The notes below the pieces were generated by a model, which searched no databases, was not told the origin of the DNA, and saw nothing but the letters and a program-made list of their open reading frames with translations. 64,000 nucleotides of DNA from Hafnia paralvei ATCC 29927 (lineage in GTDB: Bacteria > Pseudomonadota > Gammaproteobacteria > Enterobacterales > Enterobacteriaceae), in the NCBI RefSeq assembly GCF_001655005.1, contig NZ_LXET01000053.1, positions 43,677 to 107,676 on the forward strand, read 5' to 3'. Shown piece after piece: positions 36,541 to 45,262 of the stretch (position 1 is the stretch's first letter; each line of letters begins with the position of its first letter). Both the position numbers and the translations under genes were made by a program.

Positions 36541-36783
36541 ATCCACGCTCTCTCATTTTATTAAAAACATATTTTAAAATTTTTTAATTCATAACCTTTA
36601 CGCCACGGAGATATGGCTCTAGCGTCAAGACTCACCGTAAACTTACAGATGACATCTCTAGCGCTAGGAGAGCGACTCTCTGTTTTTTGAATAGATCGCT
36701 CCCTCGGAGCGATTTAATACCGATAGTGTGAGGCTAAAAAATGATTATCAAGAGTGCGAAAATATTATTAAGTAAATTATACG
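36541..36783. promoter_or_regulatory. Putative promoter/operator region of the ATP-grasp operon
   Basis: 243 bp between the regulator's stop and the ATP-grasp start. Contains two direct copies of CTCTAGCG (36617-36624 and 36656-36663, starts 39 bp apart), a CTAGCGCTAG palindrome overlapping the second, and a hairpin ATCGCTCC/GGAGCGAT (36695-36713) just after the regulator gene. Tandem sites of this kind suit an AraC-family activator. Inference only. Confidence 0.4.
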
Positions 36784-37713
36784 CTACTCTTCAGCTCGCA
36801 TTTTCGCTCGACGTAATTGGCGAGCGGAAGAGAAACCGGCAACCAAAGCCGCTTTTTCAACGCCCATACCGCTTTGGATATATTGCTGCGCAATGGCCAA
36901 ACGCATCTGTTCATGAAATTCTCGTACGCTAATTCCAAGATGCTGGCGAAATAAACGCGACAGATGGCGTGAGCTAACGTGAATAAGCGCGGCCAGTTCC
37001 TCAATGTTCCAGTTCTTTTCTGGTGAAATCGCAATAATATCTTGGGCACGATGAATAACCGGATGATGATGATGACGAAACCTTAGCCACGGTGACATTT
37101 GTGCGTCCTCGCCCGCCCGTGGAAAATAAACCACCATCTCTCTCGCCACACGCATCGCTTCTTGTGGGCTACAAAACCGGTGCACTAAGTGCAGCGCTAA
37201 ATCAATACCAGCCATAATGCCAGCGCACGTGCACACGCCTTTATCTTCAATAAAGATGCGGTTTTCTTTCACCAACGCTGCCGGTGCCAGTGCTCGTAAC
37301 CGATCCAAAATATCGTGGTGCGTCGTACATTGAATTCCATCTAACAGGCCTGCTCTAGCCGCGAGCAATGCACCTGAACAGATGCATACGATGCTGAGCT
37401 CCTGCCGACTCACCTTCCCTCGCCACCCTTTGAGCCACTCCAGTGCGGTCAACGCCTCTTCAGTGTCAAAATCAACCAGCGAGTTAGTGACTCCGGGCAG
37501 CACTAACAAGCTGCCGTTAGGTAACGTTTCCGGCAGAGGTTTTAAGTCACCAACCATCATCCCCGTAGAACAGCGAACGCTTTGCTTGGGACTTATGTAA
37601 TGAATTTTAAAGTGATCGCCTGCCAACTGTAACGTTTCTGACGGCCCGACAATATCCAGCACCATCATATTCGGTAATACCAAGAAGTAGACATCTACGC
37701 TCATTTTGCTCAA
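36784..37713 (-). CDS. GlxA-type AraC-family transcriptional regulator
   Basis: 309 residues: N-terminal DJ-1/PfpI-like domain (about 6-185, with MVLDIVGPSETLQLAG and the nucleophile-elbow-like IVCICSGALLAARAGLLDG) and a C-terminal AraC double HTH (about 215-309, IEELAALIHVSSRHLSRLFR, GVEKAALVAGFSSARQLRRA). The DJ-1 domain of such regulators senses small amino-acid or amine effectors. It lies directly upstream of, and on the same strand as, the ATP-grasp/HypE/HypF operon, so it is the likely regulator. Ends shortly after the second HTH, slightly shorter than many relatives. Confidence 0.88.
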   Translation of the reverse strand: MSKMSVDVYFLVLPNMMVLDIVGPSETLQLAGDHFKIHYISPKQSVRCSTGMMVGDLKPLPETLPNGSLLVLPGVTNSLVDFDTEEALTALEWLKGWRGKVSRQELSIVCICSGALLAARAGLLDGIQCTTHHDILDRLRALAPAALVKENRIFIEDKGVCTCAGIMAGIDLALHLVHRFCSPQEAMRVAREMVVYFPRAGEDAQMSPWLRFRHHHHPVIHRAQDIIAISPEKNWNIEELAALIHVSSRHLSRLFRQHLGISVREFHEQMRLAIAQQYIQSGMGVEKAALVAGFSSARQLRRAKMRAEE

Positions 37714-37824
37714 GTTCCGTCTGTAGCCAGATACCTTGCATCTTAATAGCTAACGGCCTTAAGCAATACCACTTCTTGTGGGATCTATAATGCTTGTTAA
37801 TATTTTAAATTTAAAGGCCATATA

Positions 37825-37838
37825 CAGACATGTGTCTG
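37825..37838. promoter_or_regulatory. Perfect palindrome upstream of the GlxA-type regulator
   Basis: CAGACATGTGTCTG is a perfect 14-bp palindrome 112 bp upstream of the regulator start. A second palindrome, CGTTCAT-TTA-ATGAACG, lies at 37886-37902. Either could be an operator; no known consensus was recognised. Confidence 0.35.
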
Positions 37839-37920
37839 CCCATCACGGACAACATGTCATTCTCGTGACGCATGTTAGCTAGCTACGTTCATTTAATGAA
37901 CGACCGTTTTCGGACATAAA

Positions 37921-37947
37921 AAAAGCCGCAATTTTCATGCGGCTTTT
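37921..37947. terminator. fdnI terminator
   Basis: AAAAGCCGCA (37921-37930) / TGCGGCTTTT (37938-37947), loop ATTTTCA; an A-run to the left extends the U tract on the minus strand. Confidence 0.9.
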
Positions 37948-37963
37948 TCATCGGATAACAGCG

Positions 37964-38623
37964 TTAATCGTGCGGTTTATCTTCCTTCGCTTTCTCGGCT
38001 TCCTTCGCCTCGATTTCACGATACCAACGCGGATGGTGTTTGCGCGCCCATCGGCGACTTACCTTACCTTCCACCATGCCCTTGATCGATCCCTTAACCC
38101 AGAATGCCATATACATATGGATCAGGATGGCGTGGATCAGCACGATAGCTACCGCGGCGTGAATCAGTAGCGAATAGCGCACCAGCTCAATCGGGAAGTG
38201 CTGAGCAAAATACGGACGCCAGATAATAATGCCCGTCACCAGCAGCACGAAGATCAGGCTCATGATGCTCCAGAACATCATCTTCTGTCCGGCGTTATAT
38301 TTTCCCACATCCGCGACTTCATGCTCATTGCCTTTTAGCACTTCAACAATGTTGACCACCCACGGCACGTCTTCGCGTTCAGGGATGTTGTGCTTCACAA
38401 AACGGAAGAACATAAACATTAGCGCCACAAAAATCAGTACGCCAAAGAACGGGTGCATTATGCGGCCCATTTGAGGCGTACCAAAAGTCTGTGTTAGCCA
38501 TTGCAGCGTAGGGAAGAACAGCGCAATACCCGATAATGCAACCAAGAAGAAACAGATCACTACCGTCCAATGGCAGGCGCGATCGATAAACTTAGTACGA
38601 ACAATCATTTTGCTTTTACTCAT
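37964..38623 (-). CDS. fdnI: Formate dehydrogenase-N, cytochrome b556 (gamma) subunit
   Basis: Membrane subunit that takes electrons from the Fe-S subunit and reduces menaquinone. 219 residues from the ATG at 38623 (E. coli FdnI 217), MSKSKMIVRTKFIDRACHWT, four membrane helices with haem-ligand His residues in ACHWTVVICF, MHPFFG, and LIHAAVAIVLIHAILIHMY. The sequence resembles FdnI more than FdoI. The ATG overlaps the fdnH stop (ATGAGTAA), implying translational coupling; a longer in-frame start at 38662 lies inside fdnH and is not needed. Confidence 0.94.
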   Translation of the reverse strand: MSKSKMIVRTKFIDRACHWTVVICFFLVALSGIALFFPTLQWLTQTFGTPQMGRIMHPFFGVLIFVALMFMFFRFVKHNIPEREDVPWVVNIVEVLKGNEHEVADVGKYNAGQKMMFWSIMSLIFVLLVTGIIIWRPYFAQHFPIELVRYSLLIHAAVAIVLIHAILIHMYMAFWVKGSIKGMVEGKVSRRWARKHHPRWYREIEAKEAEKAKEDKPHD

Positions 38624-39518
38624 GATGGTTCCCCTTTTCGTCATCGCTCTCTTCTTCGTCACTCACTTCTTTGTTTGGGCCAATACCGATGTAGTGATAA
38701 ATCAGCCCCGCAAAGGTGGCGATAAACCCAGCTACGGATAATGGCTTCAACACGCCTTTCCATAGACCCACGGCCATATCGATCTTCGGATCTTTCGGCA
38801 GATTGTGATAGAGCTCTGGCTTATCCGCATGATGCAGGACATACATCACATGTGTGCCGCCAACGCCCTCAGGATTGTATATCCCCGCCTGCTCAAAACC
38901 GCGTTTCTTCAGTTTTTCGACGCGCTCGCTAGCCACTTCCAGCATCTCTTTCTTGCTGCCGAAGTGAATCGCTCCGGTTGGGCAGGTTTTCACGCAGGCA
39001 GGCTCCTGTCCCACGCTGACACGGTCAACGCACAGCGTACATTTATACACACGATTGTCGTCTGGGTTCAGGCGTGGAATGTTAAACGGACAGCCCGCGA
39101 TGCAATAGCCACAGCCAATGCAGTGTTCAGACTGAAAATCCACGATGCCGTTGGCATATTGGATGATCGCGCCCGCCGATGGGCATGCCTTCAGGCAGCC
39201 CGGATCGGTACAATGCATACAGCCATCTTTACGGATCAGCCACTCTAGCTTGCCGTTTTGCTCCACTTCAGAGAAACGCATTAGCGTCCATGACTTGGCG
39301 CTCAAATCAGCTGGGTTATCATAAACCCCAACGCAGTGCCCCACTTCATCACGGATGTCATTCCACTCTGAGCAAGCGACCTGACAGGCTTTACAGCCAA
39401 TACAGGTCGAGACGTCAATGAGCTTAGCAACCTCTTCCTTGTAATCGCGAGCCTGCGGCGGCGGCGTTAAGGCATTGGTCGCCGAACGCTTAATAATGTC
39501 TTGTGATTGCATGGACAT
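38616..39518 (-). CDS. fdnH: Formate dehydrogenase-N, iron-sulfur (beta) subunit
   Basis: 300 residues, four [4Fe-4S] clusters. Cysteine clusters: CIGCKACQVAC, CMHCTDPGCLKAC, CIGCGYCIAGC, and CTLCVDR...CVKTC. One C-terminal membrane helix near residues 255-275 anchors it. Strong AGGAG lies 8 nt before the ATG. It starts 12 bp after fdnG. Carries electrons from the Mo/Se active site to FdnI; the complex faces the periplasm. Confidence 0.95.
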   Translation of the reverse strand: MSMQSQDIIKRSATNALTPPPQARDYKEEVAKLIDVSTCIGCKACQVACSEWNDIRDEVGHCVGVYDNPADLSAKSWTLMRFSEVEQNGKLEWLIRKDGCMHCTDPGCLKACPSAGAIIQYANGIVDFQSEHCIGCGYCIAGCPFNIPRLNPDDNRVYKCTLCVDRVSVGQEPACVKTCPTGAIHFGSKKEMLEVASERVEKLKKRGFEQAGIYNPEGVGGTHVMYVLHHADKPELYHNLPKDPKIDMAVGLWKGVLKPLSVAGFIATFAGLIYHYIGIGPNKEVSDEEESDDEKGNHHE

Positions 39519-39530
39519 AAGTTCGGCTCC

Positions 39531-42500
39531 TTATACCTTTTCCACGTTAACTAAAAACGCCTTGTACTCTGGCGTTTGCGAGTTAGCGTCGCCTACAAAC
39601 GGAGTCAGGGTGTTTGCCACAAATCCTTTACGCGCCACGCCTTCAAAGCCCCAATGAATTGGAATACCGATGGTTTCCACATCCTGACCATTAACGCGCA
39701 ACGTGCTCAGACGACGGGTGACCACCGCTTTGGCTTTGATAAATCCACGCTTGCTGCTGACCTTAACCGTATCACCATGAGTAATTCCTTTCGCCTTCGC
39801 CAAGCCTTCGCTGATTTCCACAAACTGCTCAGGCTGCACAATGGCGTTTAAACGCGCATGTTTCGTCCAAGTATGGAAATGCTCCGTCAGGCGATAGGTG
39901 GTACCGACGTAAGGGAACTCCGTTTTTTCACCCATACGCTTAGCATCGGACTCATACAAACGCGCCGCTGGGTTAGAGATAACATTCGGATGCAGCGGAT
40001 TAGTACCCAGTGGCGTTTCGAACGGCTCGTAGTGCTCAGGGAATGGCCCTTCCGCCATCTTGTCGATGGCAAACAGGCGCCCCAGTCCTTCCGGCTGCAT
40101 GATAAACGGTCCGACGCCGCTGCCCGGTGCGGCGGTGTTGTAATCTGGAATATCGTTTCCGACCCATTTACTACCATTCCATTCGATCAACATCCGCTTC
40201 GGATCCCAAGGGTTACCCATTGGATCGGCTGATGCTCGGTTATAAATAATGCGGCGGTTTAGCGGCCATGCCCAAGCCCAGCCCAGCGTATTCCCCAAAC
40301 CGGACGGATCGCTGTTATCGCGATTCGCCATCTGGTTGCCTTTGCTGGTCCAGCTACCGGCATAAATCCAGCAGGCACTGGCCGTGGTTCCGTCATCACG
40401 CAGAAGAGCAAACGTATCCAACAGTTGGCCTTTTTTCGCCAGTAACGTGCCGTTAGCGTCATACAAATCAGCTAACGCATAGCCGTTGTTTTCTTTAGCA
40501 ACTTCTTCAGATTCAGGATGGTCTGGCTGTTCATAGCGCCAGCCCATTTTCAGCAGTGGCTCTGCGCCCGCTCCGCCTTCGTTCTGATACATGGTACGCA
40601 AACGGTGATAGAGGCCAGCCAGAATCTCGCCGTCATTACGCGCTTCACCCGGAGCATCCGCACCTTTCCAGTGCCACTGTAACCAGCGACCGGAATTGGC
40701 AATCGAGCCATCTTCTTCAGCAAAACAGGTAGATGGCAGGCGGAATACTTCAGTCTGAATAGACGCAGTATCGACATCGTTCATCTCACCGTGGTTTTGC
40801 CAGAAGTTTGAGGTTTCTGTTACCAGAGGGTCGATAATCACCAGATATTTCAGCTTCGAAAGCGACTCGACGACCTTATTTTTATCTGGGAATGACGCAA
40901 CAGGGTTAAAACCTTGGCAGATATAGCCCGTCACTTTGCCCTGATCCATCATCTGGAAATATTTCATGACGTCGTAGGATTGATCCCACTTCGGCAGCCA
41001 GTCAAAGCCCCAGTTGTTTTCCTTCTGCGCGGCATCACCATAGAACGCCTTCATCAAGCTGACGAAGAATTTAGGATAATTGCCCCAATAGTTAACCTGC
41101 CCCGGCAGCGTGGCTTTTGGCGTATTGGCGGCCAGATAGGTTTCCAGAGTAGTTTGCTTTTCAGAAGGCAGCGTCAAGTAGCCCGGCAGGCTGGTAGACA
41201 GCAAGCCAAGATCGGTAAGCCCCTGAATATTAGAGTGACCACGCAGGGCGTTAACACCACCGCCAGCCATCCCCATATTGCCCAGCAACAGCTGAATCAT
41301 CGCCATGGTACGAATGTTCTGCGCGCCCACGGTGTGCTGCGTCCAACCGAGCGCGTACAGGAACGTCGTAGTGCGGTCTGCGGCGCTGGTTGAGGCCAAT
41401 ACTTCACACACCTTGAGGAAGTCGGCCTGTGGCGTACCACAGATATTTTCTACCACATCCGGCGTATAACGACTGACGTGCTCTTTCAACAGATTCCATA
41501 CGCAGCGTGGATGCTGCAAGGTATCGTCTCGTTTGGCATAACCATTTTCGTCGAACTGATAGTTCCACGTTGTTTTGTCATACTGACGTTTTGATTCGTC
41601 ATAACCGCTAAATAGGCCGTCTTCAAACGTAAAATCATCACGTACCAGCAAGCTGGCGTTCGTGTAATGCTTGACGTATTCAGCGTTGATTTTGTTATTG
41701 GAAATCAGGTACAGCAGCACGCCCGACAAGAAAGTAATGTCGGTGCCAGAACGAATCGGCGCATAGATATCCGCGACCGATGCGGTGCGGGTAAAGCGCG
41801 GATCGACCACGATCAGCGTGGCATCGTTATTGTTTTTGGCTTCCATCGCCCAGCGGAATCCCACCGGATGCGCTTCAGCGGCGTTGCCGCCCATCACCAT
41901 CACAACGTTGGCGTTTTTGATATCAACCCAGTGGTTGGTCATCGCACCGCGACCAAATGTTGGAGCAAGACTTGCTACCGTTGGTCCGTGTCAGACACGC
42001 GCTTGGTTATCAACCGCCAGCATGCCCAGAGAGCGGGCAAACTTTTGCGTTAGCATACCGGTTTCGTTGCTGGCCGCTGAGGCGCACAACATGCCGGTGG
42101 AGAGCCAGCGATTGACCGTTACGCCTTCGGCGTTTGTGGTTTCAAAATTCTTATCACGGTCATTTTTCATCAGCTTGGCGATACGCTCAAAAGCATCGTC
42201 CCAGCTAATGCGCTGCCACTTATCAGAACCCGGAGCGCGGTATTCTGGGTAACGCAGGCGATTTTCACTATGGACATAGTCCAGTAGGCCAGCACCTTTA
42301 GGGCAAAGCGCGCCTCGGTTCACCGGATGATCCGGGTCCCCTTCAATATGGAAAATCGTAGATTTAGCATTCTTGGCACCATCACCAAGGCTATACATCA
42401 ATAACCCACAACCAACAGAACAATAGGTACAGGAGTTACGTGTTTCTTTTGCTCGCAGCAACTTATAGTTACGCGACTCCGCCAGCGCCAGACTAGGAGT

Positions 42501-42578
42501 GAACCCTAAAACTGCCGCTGTTGTACCAGCCATCCCGCCGGCGCAGATTCTAAAAAACTGTCTGCGACTGACGTCCAT
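39531..42578 (-). CDS. fdnG: Formate dehydrogenase-N, selenocysteine molybdopterin (alpha) subunit
   Basis: Oxidises formate at a bis-MGD Mo centre. The reading frame is interrupted by one in-frame TGA (complement of 41991-41993), read as selenocysteine. From the ATG at 42578 the protein has 1015 residues, the same as E. coli FdnG, and Sec falls at residue 196 as in E. coli. Tat signal SRRQFFRICAGG at the N-terminus; [4Fe-4S] Cys in CTYCSVGCGLLMYS. GAGG 7 nt before 42578 supports this start over 42590. A SECIS hairpin follows the TGA. Sequence is FdnG-like (for example YLISNNKINAEYVKHYTNAS). Confidence 0.97.
41952..41993 (-). promoter_or_regulatory. Bacterial SECIS element and Sec UGA codon of fdnG
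   Basis: TGA at 41993-41991 followed directly on the minus strand by CACGGACCAACGGTAGCAAG and then TCTTGCTCCAACATTTGG. The apical stem is GGTAGCA-AGTCT-TGCTCC (41979-41962), with the bulged U and loop G/U expected for SelB binding. Nearly identical to the E. coli fdnG element. Confidence 0.9.
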
Positions 42579-42644
42579 TGCCATCCTCATTGCTTCAATG
42601 ATGTTTTTGTCAGCGGCAAACTAGCAGTTAAAACCCTGCTCATA

Positions 42645-42658
42645 TTGAGTCAAATCAA
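42645..42658. promoter_or_regulatory. FNR site of fdnGHI
   Basis: TTGAGTCAAATCAA matches TTGAT-N4-ATCAA at nine of ten positions. Predicts anaerobic activation. Confidence 0.75.
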
Positions 42659-42683
42659 AAAAGAGAACTATTTAGTCAATATT

Positions 42684-42699
42684 TACCCCTTAATAAGTA
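42684..42699. promoter_or_regulatory. NarL/NarP 7-2-7 site of fdnGHI
   Basis: TACCCCT-TA-ATAAGTA is a full match to the TACYYMT-N2-AKRRGTA inverted heptamer pair, centred 40 bp upstream of the FNR site. Predicts nitrate induction, as for E. coli fdnGHI. Confidence 0.8.
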
Positions 42700-42837
42700 T
42701 GAAGAGTAACGTTTCATTAACTCTAATGGCACACGGAATAAGGATTTGTAGGATTTACACCCATTACTTTCTTTATTCAAAAAATTAGATGGAAATGGAG
42801 GGGAAAGCCAAATTAGTCGTATATGAGTGATAAAAAA

Positions 42838-42860
42838 ACCGCAACGTTATTGGCTGCGGT
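42838..42860 (-). terminator. Terminator of the TPM-domain gene
   Basis: ACCGCA / TGCGGT arms with an 11-nt loop; A7 to the left gives a U tract on the minus strand. Confidence 0.75.
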
Positions 42861-42929
42861 CTGATAAAACTTAGCTGGTAGCAATTCTTACAGCTCTTAT
42901 CGTGTTGTATTACTGAGGAAGATAACGAA

Positions 42930-43899
42930 TCACCAGCGACTACTCGCGCCGCCACCGCCGCTGCTTCCACCTCCTCCGCCAAAGGTTGAGGAGGAACTCG
43001 AAGAGCGTTTACTTTCCCAACCACTTTTCCGCCTAGAGGGCTGTACCGAGCGCCATCCCTTGAGAAACGGGAGTATTAAAAAAACGATAAACATGAAAAT
43101 ACCGAAGAAAACAGAAAACATTGGCTCAAGAGAACTCAATTTAAAAGGTGTGGGTTTAAGCAAGAGACAAACAGATTGGTAGACAACGTTACCCCCCCCC
43201 CATCCCGATACCGCCCCATAATGCCGGTAAAATAACCTTACTGCTTTTCGCGTTTAGCTTGAGTAAAAGCAATATGCCAACAATCCACACGTAAACCCCA
43301 TACGGACTCGATGGCATATGGCTGATAGTTCTTCTCGTGTTGTCAGAAGCTGTATTAGTGCGATTGTGCGTTGTTGCTGCAGAAACGCCCTCCGCTGCAC
43401 TTCTATCGGCCGTTTTTACACCGGTGAGCTTAAACGTTACCTGCTCAATACCGGAGCTAATGCCCTGTGCAAACTGATTTTTCTTAAATAACGGAACGAT
43501 GTATCTATCTAACACATTTGCCGCGTCAACATCGGTCATCTCACCTTCCAACCCATATCCCACTTCTAATCGCAGAGTGTGGTTTTGCTTGGCGATGAGC
43601 AGTAATAAACCATCATCGCGCTTCTTATCTCCCAATTTCCACTGTTCAAAAACGCGTGTGGCATATTGTTCGATAGTTTCCTCGCCCGTGGTTTTTACCA
43701 CTAAAACCGCAAGTTGATGGCCCGTTTTATTTTCGAAATTAACAATCTGATCAGATAGTTGCGCACTTTCACTATTCGTAATCGTATCGGTTAAATCGGT
43801 CACTCTTTGAGTTAACGCAGGAATCGGTATTTCTTTAGCAAATAGACTGCCGCTCATCAGTGATAACAGCAGAATCATTCCATATCCGAAAAAGCGCAT
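42930..43899 (-). pseudogene. TPM-domain (YgcG-like) membrane protein, reading frame interrupted at a G10 tract
   Basis: The first part (43899 to 43189, 236 residues) has a signal peptide (MRFFGYGMILLLSLMSGSLF), a TPM/DUF477 domain (about 28-150, HQLAVLVVKTTGEETIEQYA, GLLLLIAKQNHTLRLEVGYG) and one membrane helix (about 200). It stops at TAA immediately after ten G (complement of 43192-43201). With nine G the frame continues without a break into a second membrane helix (FGIFMFIVFLILPFLKGW) and the glycine/serine-rich tail ending GGGGASSRW, giving about 322 residues as in intact family members. So it is a phase-variable or slippage-prone gene, a recent pseudogene, or a sequencing error. Last gene of DUF3592-lemA-TPM. 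Confidence 0.8.
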
Positions 43900-43909
43900 C
43901 CGTTTCGCC

Positions 43910-44524
43910 TTATTTTGCCGTTGAAGGAGTTGAGAAATCTATCTTTGGTGCCGTGCTAATAGATTCGATATTTTCAGGCTGAAAAGTGAGTTTAGGCTTA
44001 TACCCCTTCCAGCTAGCCGTCAGGTTGTTAGGAAACGTTCTAATGCGGGTGTTATAAGTTTGCACTGCCTGTACATAACGATGGCGAGCAACCGCAATCC
44101 GATTCTCCGTCCCCTCGAGTTGTACCATTAGATTGGTATAAAGCTGATCGGATTTCAGGTCTGGGTATTTCTCATTAACAACCAGCAAACGGGATAGCGC
44201 ACTACTCATGCTGGCCTGTGCCTGCTGAAACTGCTTAATGCTTTGCTCATCCTGCGGAGCCTGCTGCATATTTGGCAATCCGCCTATTTTTGCCCTGGCC
44301 TCAGCAATCTGTGCGAATACCTCCGACTCGTGGGCGGCATACCCTTTAACGCTGGCGACGAGATTAGGGACCAGATCGGCACGTCGTTGGTATTGGTTTA
44401 ATACCTCAGCCCAGGTGGCATTAACATTTTCATCATCCGACTGAATATCGTTATACCCACAGCCAGACAAAGCGAAAATGATCCAGAAACTGCACAACAA
44501 ACGAAACAATGTTAATTTGTTCAT
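43910..44524 (-). CDS. LemA-family lipoprotein
   Basis: 204 residues from the ATG at 44524, preceded by AAGGGAG. Starts MNKLTLFRLLCSFWIIFALSG followed by Cys, a lipobox instead of the single membrane helix of many LemA proteins. The body is the long antiparallel helical LemA domain (VNATWAEVLNQYQRRADLVP, NLVASVKGYAAHESEVF, RHRYVQAVQTYNTRIRTFPN). LemA and TPM proteins are often encoded together; their joint function is not known. Gap of 10 bp to the TPM gene, 36 bp from the DUF3592 gene. Confidence 0.9.
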   Translation of the reverse strand: MNKLTLFRLLCSFWIIFALSGCGYNDIQSDDENVNATWAEVLNQYQRRADLVPNLVASVKGYAAHESEVFAQIAEARAKIGGLPNMQQAPQDEQSIKQFQQAQASMSSALSRLLVVNEKYPDLKSDQLYTNLMVQLEGTENRIAVARHRYVQAVQTYNTRIRTFPNNLTASWKGYKPKLTFQPENIESISTAPKIDFSTPSTAK

Positions 44525-44560
44525 CACTACTCCCTTAATAATAAACATATACTTCAGCCA

Positions 44561-45262
44561 TCACGCTATTTTAGGTAACAGAGAAATATCCATATGGTAT
44601 TTTTTAGGATTGTTTTTATCGATGTAAACGGTAATCGACTCACTCTGTATATAAGAAGAAGGATCGAATTTAATATTGTCACTATAAAAAACAAATAATT
44701 GGTTTGTATTTTTATCTAACCACTGGCTTTTAATCCGATAAGGTGAACGGCCATTAAATTGAATAGCCTGATTCAATTCAACACCGATAATTTGTGCATC
44801 AATAGGGACTCCCTCGTGAAGCAAACGGGCGCCTTGGCGAGAACGCACTCGCATAATCAGAAAGGGGACAAAACCGATGCCAGCAAACACTATTCCCATG
44901 CCACCCAGAATAATAGGGGCAATCCATTGAGAAAGTGCGTCATTTATCTCTGCGTTCTCTGGTGCATCTGCGGCATAAAGAACCTCAATGCTATTTCCTT
45001 CAGTACCTCTGTAGCTAGAACTCCCCGTTGAGGATTCGAAAACAATTCTCTTATTTTGATTGGTGTTAAAAGCAACAACGGGATGATAAGATCCTTTTGA
45101 ATCACTCGAGCACTCATAGCGAACTTCGGTCACAACACCTTCAGCGCGTAAAGCAGTTTTCTGAAACTGCATGCTTGAATAGAGCATATAACCCGCAAGA
45201 ATAAGCAGGATGCATCCCACACAAAAAAATAATCCAAGTACTTTTTTCACGACAAAATCCAT
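44561..45262 (-). CDS. DUF3592-type membrane protein
   Basis: 233 residues. N-terminal membrane helix (about 8-28, LGLFFCVGCILLILAGYMLY), an extracytoplasmic beta-rich domain with VVTEVRYECSSDSKGSYHPV and a DAPENAEINDA stretch typical of DUF3592, a second helix pair near 115-135 (IILGGMGIVFAGIGFVPFLI), then a second beta domain. First gene of the operon with lemA and TPM. Function unknown. Confidence 0.8.
   Translation of the reverse strand: MDFVVKKVLGLFFCVGCILLILAGYMLYSSMQFQKTALRAEGVVTEVRYECSSDSKGSYHPVVAFNTNQNKRIVFESSTGSSSYRGTEGNSIEVLYAADAPENAEINDALSQWIAPIILGGMGIVFAGIGFVPFLIMRVRSRQGARLLHEGVPIDAQIIGVELNQAIQFNGRSPYRIKSQWLDKNTNQLFVFYSDNIKFDPSSYIQSESITVYIDKNNPKKYHMDISLLPKIA

Larger units (their letters stand above)
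42579..42837. promoter_or_regulatory. fdnGHI promoter region
   Basis: About 260 bp with no gene. Contains an FNR site (42645-42658) and, upstream of it relative to fdnG, a NarL/NarP 7-2-7 site (42684-42699). A TAGTTT at about 42623-42618 is correctly placed for a -10 element if FNR is centred near -41. Confidence 0.7.

Noticed and set aside
41991..41993. fdnG as a pseudogene with a nonsense mutation
   Set aside because: The TGA is at the known selenocysteine position and is followed by a SECIS hairpin; flanking sequence is fully conserved.
42600..43024. Separate small genes in frames 42785-43024 and 42930-43163
   Set aside because: The 42930-43163 frame is the out-of-frame tail of the TPM gene after the G10 tract, and the 42785-43024 frame overlaps it and the terminator. 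Neither is an independent gene.
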